In this document: in pieces, positions 55,275 to 63,908 of the stretch
Position numbering within the stretch: position 1 is the stretch's first letter
Layout of the letters: each line of letters begins with the position of its first letter
Origin: Cryobacterium glucosi
GTDB taxonomy: Bacteria; Actinomycetota; Actinomycetes; Actinomycetales; Microbacteriaceae
Direction: 5' to 3'
Assembly: GCF_004402235.1 (NCBI RefSeq)
Contig: NZ_SOFS01000016.1
Span: 94,386 to 158,385 of the forward strand
Length of the DNA: 64,000 nucleotides
Program-made: the position numbers and the translations under genes
The notes under the pieces: model-generated
Seen by the model: only the letters and a program-made list of their open reading frames with translations
Database searches by the model: none
Told to the model about the DNA's origin: nothing

Positions 55275-55297
55275 TATAGTCACTGCATGCTGACTAT
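55275..55297 (+). promoter_or_regulatory. Leaderless promoter and possible operator of the CmtR-like gene
   Basis: TATAGT (55275-55280) ends 6 bases before the ATG at 55287, so the transcript probably starts at the start codon. ATAGTC (55276-55281) and GACTAT (55292-55297) form a perfect 6-bp inverted repeat over the -10 and start codon, suitable for autorepression by the encoded regulator. Confidence 0.55.
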
Positions 55298-55640
55298 TGC
55301 CTCACGTCTGGACGTGATGAACCGGATCGGGCGCGCGATGGCCGATCCCACCCGATCCAAAATCCTGTTGAGCCTGCTCGAGGAACCTGGCTACCCGGCG
55401 AAGCTCGCCCGAGAACTAGAACTCACCCGCTCAAACGTTTCGAACCATCTCAGTTGTCTTCGCGGCTGCGGCCTTGTTGTCGCCGTGCCCGAAGGACGAC
55501 AGACCCGGTATGAAATTGCCGACAGGCACCTGACCCGGGCGCTTCAGTCCCTGTTCGACGTTGTCCTCGCGGTCGATGAAGGCACGGCCTGCGTCGACGA
55601 GAACTGTGACCAGCCGCTCTGCTGCGGCAGGCTCGAGTGA
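55287..55640 (+). CDS. cmtR: ArsR/SmtB-family Cd/Pb-type sensor, CmtR-like
   Basis: A 117-residue winged-helix repressor that closely matches the mycobacterial CmtR type. It has RIGRAMADPTRSKILLSLLE, the recognition helix LTRSNVSNHLSCLRGCGLVV with Cys 57 and Cys 61, and Cys 102 (TACVDENC), the three Cys that bind Cd(II)/Pb(II) in CmtR. The C-terminus adds CDQPLCCG, unlike CmtR. Metal binding releases it from DNA, turning on flanking efflux genes. It overlaps the next CDF gene and diverges from another. Confidence 0.92.
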   Translation: MLTIASRLDVMNRIGRAMADPTRSKILLSLLEEPGYPAKLARELELTRSNVSNHLSCLRGCGLVVAVPEGRQTRYEIADRHLTRALQSLFDVVLAVDEGTACVDENCDQPLCCGRLE

Positions 55641-56323
55641 GCGCCACGACGAACGGCCCTGGCGTCGTCCTCGATGTCGCCCGCAAACTGCTTCTCCAGC
55701 GTCGCATCCGCATTATCGTCGGCATCACAATCACCTACAACGTCGTCGAGGCGGTCATCGCCATTGCAGCGGGAAACGTGGCGTCGTCGGCCGCGTTGAT
55801 CGGCTTCGGGCTCGATTCGATCGTGGAAGTCCTGTCCGCCGTCGCGATCGCATGGCAGTTCGCCGCTCCGGATCCGGAGAAACGGGAAAAGGTGGCGCTG
55901 CGCGTAATCGCATACGCCTTCTTCGCCCTAGCGGCCTACGTCATCGTCGAGGCCGGGTCGTCCCTCTTCGGCCTCCGTGAAGCCGCACACAGTCCGGTGG
56001 GCATCGTTCTTGCCGCCGTGAGTCTTGCGGTAATGCCGTTCCTGAGCTGGTTCGAACGTCGAACCGGCCGCGAACTGGGGTCCGCGTCGGCGATCGCCGA
56101 TTCGAAACAGACCCTCATCTGCAGCTACCTCTCCGCAGCTCTCCTCGTGGGCCTTGTGCTCAATTCCCTGCTGGGTTGGGCCTGGGCCGACTCTATCGCC
56201 GCGCTCGTGATCGCAGCATTCGCTTTTCGTGAAGGCCTCGAAGCGTGGAAGGGCGAGAGCTGCGCGGTCCCGATCAGCGCGCTCACCGGGGAGCGCAACA
56301 TCGAAGACGATCACTGCTGCTAG
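55637..56323 (+). CDS. Short CDF-type cation transporter
   Basis: A 228-residue membrane protein with five to six segments, resembling cation efflux proteins that lack the cytosolic C-terminal domain. Segments include LIGFGLDSIVEVLSAVAIAW with a metal Asp/Glu pair, ASAIADSKQTLICSYLSAAL and WADSIAALVIAAFAFREGLE. The C-terminus ends DDHCC, two adjacent Cys that could bind metal. It starts at GTG overlapping the cmtR stop by 4 bp, so it is controlled with it. Confidence 0.85.
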   Translation: MSATTNGPGVVLDVARKLLLQRRIRIIVGITITYNVVEAVIAIAAGNVASSAALIGFGLDSIVEVLSAVAIAWQFAAPDPEKREKVALRVIAYAFFALAAYVIVEAGSSLFGLREAAHSPVGIVLAAVSLAVMPFLSWFERRTGRELGSASAIADSKQTLICSYLSAALLVGLVLNSLLGWAWADSIAALVIAAFAFREGLEAWKGESCAVPISALTGERNIEDDHCC

Positions 56324-56360
56324 CGGCGAGGCTGCGCGGGCGTCTGGAATCCTGCGTCTA

Positions 56361-56555
56361 TCAACACACCAGCCGACGCAAACGGTTCGACGGCGGGTGC
56401 TCTCGGCAGCCGTTGGGTGAACGCGGCACTCGTGCCGGTTGTGCTGTTCGGTGGGCGTACACGACCGATATGCCCACGATCGCCATTCCGCTAGCCACCG
56501 TTCGGACGAAGATCATCCCTGGTCCTGTCCAGCCCATCCCTCCGAACCCCATCAT
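56361..56555 (-). CDS. Possible small Met/Gly-rich membrane protein
   Basis: A 64-residue frame starting MMGFGGMGWTGPGMIFVRTV, with one hydrophobic segment (ASGMAIVGISVVYAHRT). The Met/Gly-rich start resembles small membrane proteins found beside copper or metal-efflux genes. The ribosome site is weak and the tail is not familiar, so it may be a degraded gene. It converges on the short CDF gene. Confidence 0.35.
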   Translation of the reverse strand: MMGFGGMGWTGPGMIFVRTVASGMAIVGISVVYAHRTAQPARVPRSPNGCREHPPSNRLRRLVC

Positions 56556-56616
56556 GTTGTGCTCACAACTCTTGACGTTCAATCGTGGAACTGGTGTTCG
56601 CTGGCGACGATGCAGG

Positions 56617-57101
56617 TTAGGACACCTTGCCCGGTCCGTCCAGGCCTCCGGTGCAAGGTGAGCCGGGTTCTGGAGCAGTTGCGGCGCCCCGGTACTTGGC
56701 AATGAATGCCGCGAGTCGGGGATCGGCCGGGTCGGCGATGTCAAGCTGCGTGCCCCATGCCGATGCGACGATCGACGACGGGAGACCGGCGAACGAGACA
56801 GGATCGCGTATGCCGACGGGATTTCCTTGCGCAGCGCTGCGAGCTGATCACCCGTCACCGTGGAGGCGTCGTAGGTGACCCACACGGCGCCGTGCTCAAG
56901 CGAATGCACTGCATTTTCGTTGGGGACGTTCTCGGAATACACGCCACAGTTCAGGAGAGTGACGGAGTGGTCTCCACCTACCGGCGGCAGCGGATTGTAT
57001 TTCACCGTACCGGTGACGTGCTGGGAGGTCTGGTTCGGGAAGGTCTGCACGCCGTCAACGGATGTCGGTGCTGCCGCGTTCTTGGGCCCCTCGGTGGGCA
57101 T
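56617..57101 (-). pseudogene. DUF3105 gene with frameshift and missing N-terminus
   Basis: The first part gives GVQTFPNQTSQHVTGTVKYN and VPNENAVHSLEHGAVWVTYD, clear DUF3105 sequence. After YAILS near 56800 the family sequence continues only one frame over: FAGLPSSIVASAWGTQLDIA then DPADPRLAAFIAKYRGAA, ending at TAA 56617-56619. A TGA lies in frame directly before the ATG, and the usual N-terminal membrane helix is absent. Both changes suggest a dead gene. DUF3105 genes are often near metal-transport genes, in line with the neighbours. Confidence 0.75.
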
Positions 57102-57246
57102 TCAGACGGCTGCATATTGTCGCGCCGCCGAGTGGTCTACGCCAGCGAACTGGCCTTGATCTGTCGTCCGTGTCCACATTTTGCCCGTTACTTCGCGAAA
57201 ATCCTCCTGATTTACAACGTGCCACAGTGACCGAAAAACGTTGAAA

Positions 57247-57615
57247 TTACGCGGAAGTTGGCCCTGTACGAGGCAATGGCTGGGTCGTGACTAGGGTTCG
57301 AATCCCTCCAGGGCACACTGGCTGCTCGTTTGTGAGGATCAGACCGCTGCTGCTATTGGCCGAATCCATGAGGGCATCAACCCAAGACCGGTTAATGGTC
57401 GGTGACCGGTTGCCGAGGTATTGGAATTGCAGGGGAATGCTCGGGTCGATCCAGATACTGGTCCGACCGTGCCCAACGATCTTGGAGTTCGTCCACGTGA
57501 AAACGAAACTCTCTCGGCGACGAAGTTTCGCAATGATTACGAGTTGAAGGTGAGCAAGGGTGCGGTCGTCGAATTCAACTTCGATCTTGCCGTTGCCGTA
57601 GGTGAGCATGCCCAT
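57247..57615 (-). CDS. DUF7882-type small protein of Microbacteriaceae
   Basis: A 122-residue protein whose first 100 residues, GMLTYGNGKIEVEFDDRTLA then HLQLVIIAKLRRRESFVFTW, resemble small proteins of Microbacteriaceae that are sometimes called ATP-dependent DNA ligase subunits in databases; the real function is unknown. The C-terminus runs over a tRNA-3'-like stretch on the opposite strand (57285-57315), so its end may be altered. ATG 57615 or 57609 are both possible starts. Confidence 0.65.
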   Translation of the reverse strand: MGMLTYGNGKIEVEFDDRTLAHLQLVIIAKLRRRESFVFTWTNSKIVGHGRTSIWIDPSIPLQFQYLGNRSPTINRSWVDALMDSANSSSGLILTNEQPVCPGGIRTLVTTQPLPRTGPTSA

Positions 57616-57902
57616 CTGGTGTTCCGCCTTCGCGAAACACAGGATCTGGGCGCCTCGCTATCTTGAGCGTACAGGCGCTGAGCTGACCGAGTTTAGAAAT
57701 CTCCCGCAAAGTCCGCACGTAGGCGTAGAGATGGAGTCTGCACGTTGCCGGTCTGTGCGGATTCCGATCTTGAAGACCTGGTGGATTCAGCTGGTCATTG
57801 CAACACCTGGTGGATTTGTTGCTTCCGGCCTGCACGCGTCTTTGCGGAGGGGAGGGTCCGCCATCCCGGAACGCGACTTCACTCACGAACAGTGAAGGCC
57901 GG

Positions 57903-58112
57903 TCAGAAGCGTGAGTTTTCCGATTCATATGCGATCAAGGTGTGCAGATCGACTCCGAAGAGGGCCACAAGAGGCCAGAGCGCAATCGCCGCCACGCCTT
58001 CCAGGACGTTGCTGGGAACATTCCATGCCACGAGGTAACCGTGGGTGGCAGCAACCACGACCCCGATGACCAGATACACGATCCCGACCAGACCAATTCC
58101 GCGCCTGCCCAT
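57903..58112 (-). CDS. Small actinobacterial membrane protein
   Basis: A 69-residue protein with two hydrophobic segments (GIGLVGIVYLVIGVVVAATH and VLEGVAAIALWPLVALFGVD) and the ending LHTLIAY. The YLVIGVxVAATH and AIALWPLVxxGVxLH patterns recur in small actinobacterial membrane proteins of unknown function. A start at MGRRGIGLV is assumed. No neighbour explains it. Confidence 0.55.
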   Translation of the reverse strand: MGRRGIGLVGIVYLVIGVVVAATHGYLVAWNVPSNVLEGVAAIALWPLVALFGVDLHTLIAYESENSRF

Positions 58113-58493
58113 TTTGCGCCTGCCAATTCCGCGTATCGTCGCTCATCTGCCACTGCGGGTGTGATGACACAATAGTCGCGTTGGGGTCCTTCGGGGAGGC
58201 TTGGGCTCTTTCCGATTCGATGTTCCGAGGGCGGTGCGGGCGGGGGTGTTCGTGCAGCACGGGTGCCGCCGACATGTTCGCAATAGGAAACCCATCCCAC
58301 GCCTGTGACACCCGTGAGTGTCGGTGGGTTTTAACGCCGTGAGTGAGTGACTCGGACTTTAAGTCACTTCGTATATCTCCCGGTCGTCCCGCGACGATCG
58401 ATCGCGCTCCTTACCCGACGGGAATGCGAGGCCGGTACCGCGGTGATATGCTCGGCGCATCATGAAGCATTGGTGAGATGAAGGGTCGTCATC
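58113..58493. other. Non-coding stretch with a short inverted repeat
   Basis: No convincing frame. AGTGACT (58346-58352) and AGTCACT (58362-58368) form a 7-bp inverted repeat. TGATATGCT near 58443 may be a -10 element for the next microprotein gene. Confidence 0.4.
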
Positions 58494-58658
58494 ATGAATC
58501 TCCTGCTTATTGTCATCGCCGTTATTGCCGTGGTCCTGCTGATTACGGGCGGTTTTGTCCAGTCTCTCCAGTTCCTTCTCTGGGTGGGCATCGTTTTGGC
58601 GATCATCGCTGTGATCCTTTTTCTCGCGCGCTCCATCTCCGGACGACGTGGCGTGTAG
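58494..58658 (+). CDS. 54-residue hydrophobic protein
   Basis: ATG 58494 opens 54 codons: NLLLIVIAVIAVVLLITGGF, then VQSLQFLLWVGIVLAIIAVI and LFLARSISGRRGV. Two hydrophobic helices with a short polar turn and a basic tail describe a common actinobacterial small membrane protein, with unknown role. GGTGAGATGAAGGG lies upstream and supplies a weak ribosome site. The frame is too short for ordinary gene callers. Confidence 0.65.
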   Translation: MNLLLIVIAVIAVVLLITGGFVQSLQFLLWVGIVLAIIAVILFLARSISGRRGV

Positions 58659-58962
58659 CACCAGCTGTACCCAGTGCCTGCGAGGGCCGCTTCGCTGTGC
58701 CGACTGATGAAGTCACGACAAGACGCGTGAGTGTCAGGTGCGCGAATGCTTGTTGGCGCGACAAGTTGATCGGGATTCCGCCCCGACCGATCAAGCCCAG
58801 GCCTCCAAGGATGACTAAATAGCTGTTAACGCCAGCAAGAAAGTTCTACATCAGGTCTGCCAGTTTCGCGCAGTCAGTGCCGCGATAGGCCGTGCCCGGC
58901 GGACCGAGGACTTCGACCAGAGAACGGTGGCGAGGGCAGTTCGGGACGCCGGCAGTATCCGG
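58659..58962. other. Stretch without a recognisable gene
   Basis: Both strands hold only short frames with no familiar protein features, and I see no RNA gene. Confidence 0.4.
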
Positions 58963-59268
58963 CTAGCTGAATGCCTTGTTTGTTGTCTCTGAAATGCTGC
59001 AGCCAGGAATGCTGGACGGCGAGTTCACGAAATACGATATTGCCCCCTTCAGACTGGGAAAGACGGCGCGTTCAACCGAGTTAAGGAATTCCATCACCTC
59101 AAAACTGCCGTGGTTCTTCGAAATGAAGCCAATCAAGCAGAGAGCATTGTCTGGAGCAATGCGGCGGTCAATGACTCTCCACTCGCAACCGGACAGAGCG
59201 CGGACTTCAATGTCGTCTGCCGTTCGGGCCTGCAATCGGCCTGCGATCATGATGCTTCCTCTCATCAT
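58963..59268 (-). CDS. Small hypothetical protein of Micrococcales type
   Basis: About 101 residues. The core CEWRVIDRRIAPDNALCLIG then FISKNHGSFEVMEFLNSVER resembles 60-90-residue proteins seen in Micrococcales, in which WRVxD and GFIExxxxxFEVMEL patterns recur. Function is unknown. The start is uncertain: ATG-ATG at 59268/59265 or ATG 59250 are candidates, and the core begins only a few residues later. It lies alone in a sparse area. Confidence 0.5.
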   Translation of the reverse strand: MMRGSIMIAGRLQARTADDIEVRALSGCEWRVIDRRIAPDNALCLIGFISKNHGSFEVMEFLNSVERAVFPSLKGAISYFVNSPSSIPGCSISETTNKAFS

Positions 59269-60648
59269 TTTCTCTGTGACGCTCGTGCGGCCGCCTGATG
59301 GTTTTCTGGGCCGTTGAATGGTGTGCCCATCTTTCACGGCAGGGCCCGATGGTGCTAGCCGCGGAGGTCATTCTTCGCATCAGGTCACAGTTACTACGAG
59401 GACGGCCGCCACTCCTATCAGTCCACCGGCTTGCGGTGCCTGGGGTCAGGCTGTTGAGGTTCTTCTGTGACTGTGTTGATCGGCCGGGCGACTGCCGGGG
59501 CGGAACCAAACCAGAGAATCTTGGCTCTTGGTTCCACTGAATCTTCCGGAAGGACCAGTGTGGGCTCAGGGCGCGTCTCGGGCACGATCGGTTTGACGGA
59601 TGTGAGGAAGGGGAAGCTCATTTCGCGTAGGTCCTAGCCATTCGGTAGGCCGGCTGGCCCGAGGGTCCCGTGCCTTTGCGACCCCGTCTCACGGCGGGTG
59701 TGCCTTGTGCGATGGACGTTGACACCCGTCTCGCCGGCGGCCGGTAGCCACCTGACTTGAAGGTAGCACTCTCTGTCCGACGCGGATGGCCCCCGAAAGG
59801 GGTGGGCCCTTGGTCCGGATTCTCGAGGTCAACCGCTTCATAGCGGTCTCCGGGAGGTGGGAAAGCGCACGGGACCCGCCGGAGGAGTATCCGCTGTGCA
59901 CGATGCCGAGACCCAGGAGCGCACCGATCGTTTTCCGGTGAAGCGGTGCCAGGGTGACGCCATCGATACCGGCCACGATCGGAGTTGCAGTGGCGTGGTT
60001 GCCCAGCCGCCCGGAGGCGGCGGCGTCGAGTTGGCGGACACAATTGGACAAGAGCGCCCGCGGAAATGCACCGAATCGTCGGCACGTCGGTCCGGTGAAC
60101 AGTTTCCACAGCGTGCCCTGACGCAGCACCGCTCTCCATGGAGTCCTCCCCGGTGAGTATCCCCGCGACCAACGCCCTCATGGGAACCAACCGGGCGGAC
60201 GATACGAGGTTTAGGTCATTCAGGAATCGGCTTTGTCGCCATGAACGCTGCCGCCCAGAAATCCATCGGATTCACACCTGGCGCGCCCGGTTCAACCGCC
60301 ACTCGCCAAAGCACGACCATCGAATACTCGCTAGGGAAAGTGGACGACACCACAGCGATCGGCTGACCCACCTCGGGCCGATCCGGTCGGTACAGGCACA
60401 GATGCTGGCAATATCCGCCACCTCGGAACGGGAAGCACATGACCGCATCAAGACACAGTGTTAGCAGCGCCCATCGCTTACCCCTAGTTCCGGAAGTGTC
60501 GACGGGCGCAAACGAATAGTACTTCGCGGGCAGCACATGCACTCACTAACAACCTCCATGCCGCGCCGACCGGGTGAACGGGGGGCTAGGAGGCCGCACC
60601 CTGAATTACTACGCTCTAAATGAGACGAATCACTCTGAGGGAACCCCG
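59269..60648. other. 1.4-kb stretch without a convincing gene
   Basis: Overlapping frames on the minus strand exist (for example 59618-60190 and 60216-60542) but show no recognisable motif, uneven composition and no ribosome sites. The 60216-60542 frame (HVLPAKYYSFAPVDTSGTRG) is the most protein-like and may be a remnant. I see no RNA gene or clear repeats. Confidence 0.4.
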
Positions 60649-60861
60649 ATGGCAACGATGTGGACGGCCGTTACCCTCCGGGGTAACGACGCTCTGAGCC
60701 CGACGTTTGTGGTTTTGGTCAGACGGGACGAGCGCGGCCTAGTTCCCACGGTCCTCATCAATCCAATCGACACCGCCGGCCGCAGACTGCCCGGCATCTG
60801 GCTAAGCCAAGATCCTCACCCCGCTATCTACCGGCGTCTGTCAGAGAGTCACTCGCTCTAG
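60649..60861 (+). CDS. Small hypothetical protein
   Basis: A 70-residue frame, ATMWTAVTLRGNDALSPTFV then VLVRRDERGLVPTVLINPID, ending SESHSL. GAGGGAACCCCG before the ATG offers a ribosome site. No family is recognised. It reads as a compact beta-rich domain but lacks signature residues. It could be a remnant. Confidence 0.4.
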   Translation: MATMWTAVTLRGNDALSPTFVVLVRRDERGLVPTVLINPIDTAGRRLPGIWLSQDPHPAIYRRLSESHSL

Positions 60862-60931
60862 AAGGGCGCTGATCAAGTTTTGGCGTTGGCGTGGCGGGTT
60901 AGGTCGCTCTTTCAAGCCTGGTCGCCCGTCG

Positions 60932-61156
60932 ATGTCCGCTGATGTGATGGCGTTGGTCATGGTGTCGCAGAGCCCGAACAATTTCTCGGACCGGGATGCG
61001 GCCGAAGCCGTGATTTTTTATCTGAGTTGGAGGGCGGCCTGCGGGTGCGCGTTCGCGGGGACCCGTGGACGGCGTGACCACGAACTGCACGCCTCCTCTG
61101 GTGTATGTGTCAATGGCGTGAAGTTAACCCGCAGCCGTCGGCCCCCAAATAGGTGA
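60932..61156 (+). pseudogene. IS1182-type transposase fragment
   Basis: The frame SADVMALVMVSQSPNNFSDR then DAAEAVIFYLSWRAACG resembles the N-terminal domain of IS1182-family transposases (pattern LALVxVLQFAENLTDRQAADAVRxxxDWKYALG). The rest is missing or out of frame, so it is a decayed insertion sequence. Confidence 0.5.
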
Positions 61157-61173
61157 TGCGCTACCGTGACAGC

Positions 61174-61320
61174 ATGAATCTTCTATTTTGCCCGAACTGC
61201 GACAGCAGCGTCGTGCACGGACCGTATTTCACTGTGGTCCAGCCCGGAATGCGCACTTGGATCGACCAGTGCTCGAAGGAGGACTGTGAGTGGGAAAACG
61301 CTGGGATAGACCTGATCTAG
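61174..61320 (+). CDS. 48-residue zinc-ribbon microprotein
   Basis: The frame codes for NLLFCPNCDSSVVHGPYFTV then VQPGMRTWIDQCSKEDCEWE, ending NAGIDLI. CPNC and CSKEDC are four Cys spaced as in a small zinc ribbon. No clear ribosome site lies in the 20 bases upstream. The role is unknown; small zinc ribbons bind nucleic acids or other proteins. It is too short for ordinary gene callers. Confidence 0.5.
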   Translation: MNLLFCPNCDSSVVHGPYFTVVQPGMRTWIDQCSKEDCEWENAGIDLI

Positions 61321-61576
61321 CGATAGGCCATGGCCACATGCGGCGCTGAGCTCTCCCCACACCGATGCAGCTGATTCTGAGGTAGAACCGACGGTGACTT
61401 TTGGCCTCGTCAGGTCGCGCAGTCATTCCCTCGAGAGTTTGGAACGCCGGCCCCAGTCGCTGTCGCTGGCGCGGCGATAGTTGCCTAAGTGAGGCCCTTG
61501 GGTGATAATCGGCTCACCCGAAAATAGTCTGTGTGCCCGGATTGTGGCGCGCAGGTTTGTGAGAAATGGAGACGCC

Positions 61577-62290
61577 ATGGCGTCAGCGCGGACTGCAGAG
61601 ATAACACGTGGTGCGGAGGCGGTGACGGGCGGACAGGCCGCGTTCATGTACCTCCGGCGTCGGATACTTTCAGGTGAGATACCCGCCCGTACAGTACTCC
61701 GGGAGCAGTCCTTGGCGGACGAGTTGGGTCTCAGCCGGACCCCTGTCCGAGAGGCCCTGCGTCGTCTGGACGAAGCCGGCCTTGTTGACTTCACGCCTAA
61801 TAGAGGGGCGACGGTCGTCTCCTGGACACAGGAACAGGTACGGGATACGTATTGCCTGCGCGCGGGCCTGGAGAGCAGGGCCGCCGGTTTGGCTGCCACC
61901 CGCATAAGTGATGAAACTCTCGGACAGCTCGCTGAACTCATTGTGTCGATGGACGAATTCGTGCTTGCGGGTGACGATGAAGGAGTTACGCGACTTGGCG
62001 AGCTCAACGCCGAATTCCATCACACGATCGTGGCGGCGTCCGGGAACCAGCCGCTCATTCAACTGACAGGCTCTGTCGGGCGCATCCCGATGATGGCGCG
62101 GGTTTTTCGACGTGATGGTGGGCGTTTTCGGGCAAGCAGCAATCACCACCACCGCGACATCCTCACGGCGCTTCGGTCACACGACGCCCTCTGGGCCGAA
62201 GCAGCGATGCTCGCTCACATCCTCGGCGCTCGGAACGCAATCATGGACTGGGACGGCTCGGATCTCGACGCAGATCGCGACGCTGCATAG
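61577..62290 (+). CDS. GntR-family regulator with FCD domain
   Basis: A 237-residue regulator. The winged helix-turn-helix is AFMYLRRRILSGEIPARTVL then REQSLADELGLSRTPVREAL; the C-terminal FCD ligand domain (from about residue 95) has LRAGLESRAAGLAATRISDE and metal-type His in NAEFHHTIVAASGNQPLIQL and SNHHHRDILTALRSHD. FCD regulators respond to small carboxylates or sugars acids. No target operon is next to it. The ATG at 61577 follows GGAG; an in-frame earlier start lacks one. Confidence 0.9.
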   Translation: MASARTAEITRGAEAVTGGQAAFMYLRRRILSGEIPARTVLREQSLADELGLSRTPVREALRRLDEAGLVDFTPNRGATVVSWTQEQVRDTYCLRAGLESRAAGLAATRISDETLGQLAELIVSMDEFVLAGDDEGVTRLGELNAEFHHTIVAASGNQPLIQLTGSVGRIPMMARVFRRDGGRFRASSNHHHRDILTALRSHDALWAEAAMLAHILGARNAIMDWDGSDLDADRDAA

Positions 62291-62497
62291 CCGGACGCGG
62301 ATAGCTGTTTGGGGGAGTAGTTCGGCGCCTAGCAGCGGAGATTTCTCGGTCAGCTCGGTCGTGATTTCGACACGTCGAGGGATGCCACAGGTCTCACTGC
62401 GACTGAGGGGTCAAGGACGGTCTCGTCCGATCAGGACCTCAAATGGTGAGCTGTTTCAGTGTGATCGTCGGGCATGACTAGTAGATGTTGGCCGGAG

Positions 62498-62860
62498 TTA
62501 GTAGACGTCGTCCCAGTGGTCCTCGGTCGACCAGTCCGTGGACGTTGATGCCATGGCGGTTGTGAAGGTGCTTTCAGTACGGGACTCCGAAAGGAGAGAG
62601 TCGATGTGGTCGCGAAGGACGGATACGGCATAGTGCGTCTCGGGTTCGTCACCAACAGCATTCTCGGGAATGCTGATGAGTTCACTGCCGGGGGCTACGA
62701 GAAGGTGAATGAGTATTTCGCTACCGTCTGCGCTATAGGACGGCACCTCCACTACTTCAGATTTGTGCTGCTCTGTGAGCGCTGCGGCGAATTCTAATAG
62801 CGCATCCGCAACAGCATTTGTGGTTAGGAACGTCGTTCCGCAGTACGACATTCTCTTCAC
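62498..62860 (-). CDS. Small Microbacteriaceae-type protein, paralogue A
   Basis: A 120-residue protein, KRMSYCGTTFLTTNAVADAL then LEFAAALTEQHKSEVVEVPS, with VAPGSELISIPEN in the middle and an acidic, Trp-bearing tail (STDWSTEDHWDDVY). It is similar over its first 90 residues to the gene at 63298 (see findings). I recognise the family only as small proteins of unknown function in Microbacteriaceae. There are no membrane segments. Confidence 0.65.
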   Translation of the reverse strand: MKRMSYCGTTFLTTNAVADALLEFAAALTEQHKSEVVEVPSYSADGSEILIHLLVAPGSELISIPENAVGDEPETHYAVSVLRDHIDSLLSESRTESTFTTAMASTSTDWSTEDHWDDVY

Positions 62861-63291
62861 AATTCCCCCGATTCATGCCCTGGAGACGCCAACCCAGCGC
62901 ACAAGCGAAATGTTAGGGCATTTTTGTGCCGGTGACCAGTATGATTTTTGGCTCACGCGCCATCAGGTGCATGTGAAGACGCTAGCTTCACGCGAGTCTG
63001 CAACTTGTCGAAACAGCGCACGCAATCACCTTTTTCAGGAGGGTCGTCTGGTCAATTTGGGTTTCCGGCTAGCGGCTCGAAAACTGTTCGTATTCTTGCC
63101 GCGCCCTTTCCAACCTTGTTCGCGGTCGACGTGAGTCAGAAGTGAACTTTGCCTTCGAATGCGTGCGAATAGGCATGCGTGGCGTCAGGCGAAGTGCGGA
63201 GATCGAAGGAGGCGTTGGTGTGGGCCTGATATCTCACCGATACGCACATCATGTCAACCCGGTTGCGCCGGGATAGATACGAGTTCAGGGT
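62861..63291. other. Gap between two paralogous genes
   Basis: This divergent gap has short frames without protein features. It likely holds the promoters of both paralogues; no clear hexamers or repeats could be assigned. Confidence 0.4.
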
Positions 63292-63297
63292 GTGGGA

Positions 63298-63651
63298 ATG
63301 AGACGTATTATGTTCGGCGGTGCTTCGTTCCTGACGGCAGATCGAATCGCAGACTCCCTCGTCAGTCTCTTGATCGTGCTCAATGCCAAACATAAGTCTG
63401 CAGTCGCGTCAATCCCGGTGGTATTGATCGGGGGCGCAGTCGTGACAGCGACACTTCTCCTCGGGCCGACAAGCGCTTTCGTCGCTATCCCGGAAGAATC
63501 CTTCTGGCCTGAACCCGACGCCGCGGAGGCCGTTACGCACCTTGAGTTTCTCGGCCAGGCGGCGTCCGCACCTGGAGAGACCGGGTATTCGGAGACGATT
63601 GCGGTCCCTGCCTACGAATGGGGTGACCCGGACGTGCACGAATTCTGGTGA
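63298..63651 (+). CDS. Small Microbacteriaceae-type protein, paralogue B
   Basis: A protein of 117 residues from ATG 63298 (RRIMFGGASFLTADRIADSL then VSLLIVLNAKHKSAVASIPV), with LLGPTSAFVAIPEESFW and a tail YEWGDPDVHEFW. It parallels paralogue A: FLTxxxIADxLLxxxxxLxxxHKS, a middle (A/G)P(G/T)S(E/A)xxxIPE, and a Trp-bearing acidic tail. GTG 63292 and ATG 63310 are other possible starts. Function unknown. Confidence 0.65.
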   Translation: MRRIMFGGASFLTADRIADSLVSLLIVLNAKHKSAVASIPVVLIGGAVVTATLLLGPTSAFVAIPEESFWPEPDAAEAVTHLEFLGQAASAPGETGYSETIAVPAYEWGDPDVHEFW

Positions 63652-63908
63652 TGCTGGACGTCAGTAGAGGGAAGGTGTACCCCGAAAATGGTCACTCCCA
63701 GGAGGCCGCGCGACGTTGCGGGAGCAGCCGGAGTGATGACCCGCTCGACGAAGCTGAGAGCGGTCGCTTGGCTGGATACTGCCAAGGCAGGGCGATGAAC
63801 ATCACGCGGGGGCTTCTTCTCACCGTTGGCTCGGCGCTTCCGGGGAAATCGACCAGCAAGGTGACGACGTTCAGGGCGATCGGTGAAGGTATGTCGGCGG
63901 CCATGACA

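Noticed and set aside
57259..57315. Possible tRNA: GGCCCTG near 57261 with CAGGGCA near 57308 and loop TTCGAAT
   Set aside because: Only about 57 nt between the ends, no anticodon arm, and a four-pair T stem. It may be a remnant but is not called as an RNA gene.
59618..60190. 190-codon minus-strand frame
   Set aside because: It competes with an equally long frame (59689-60129), is Arg/Pro-rich, and shows no domain.
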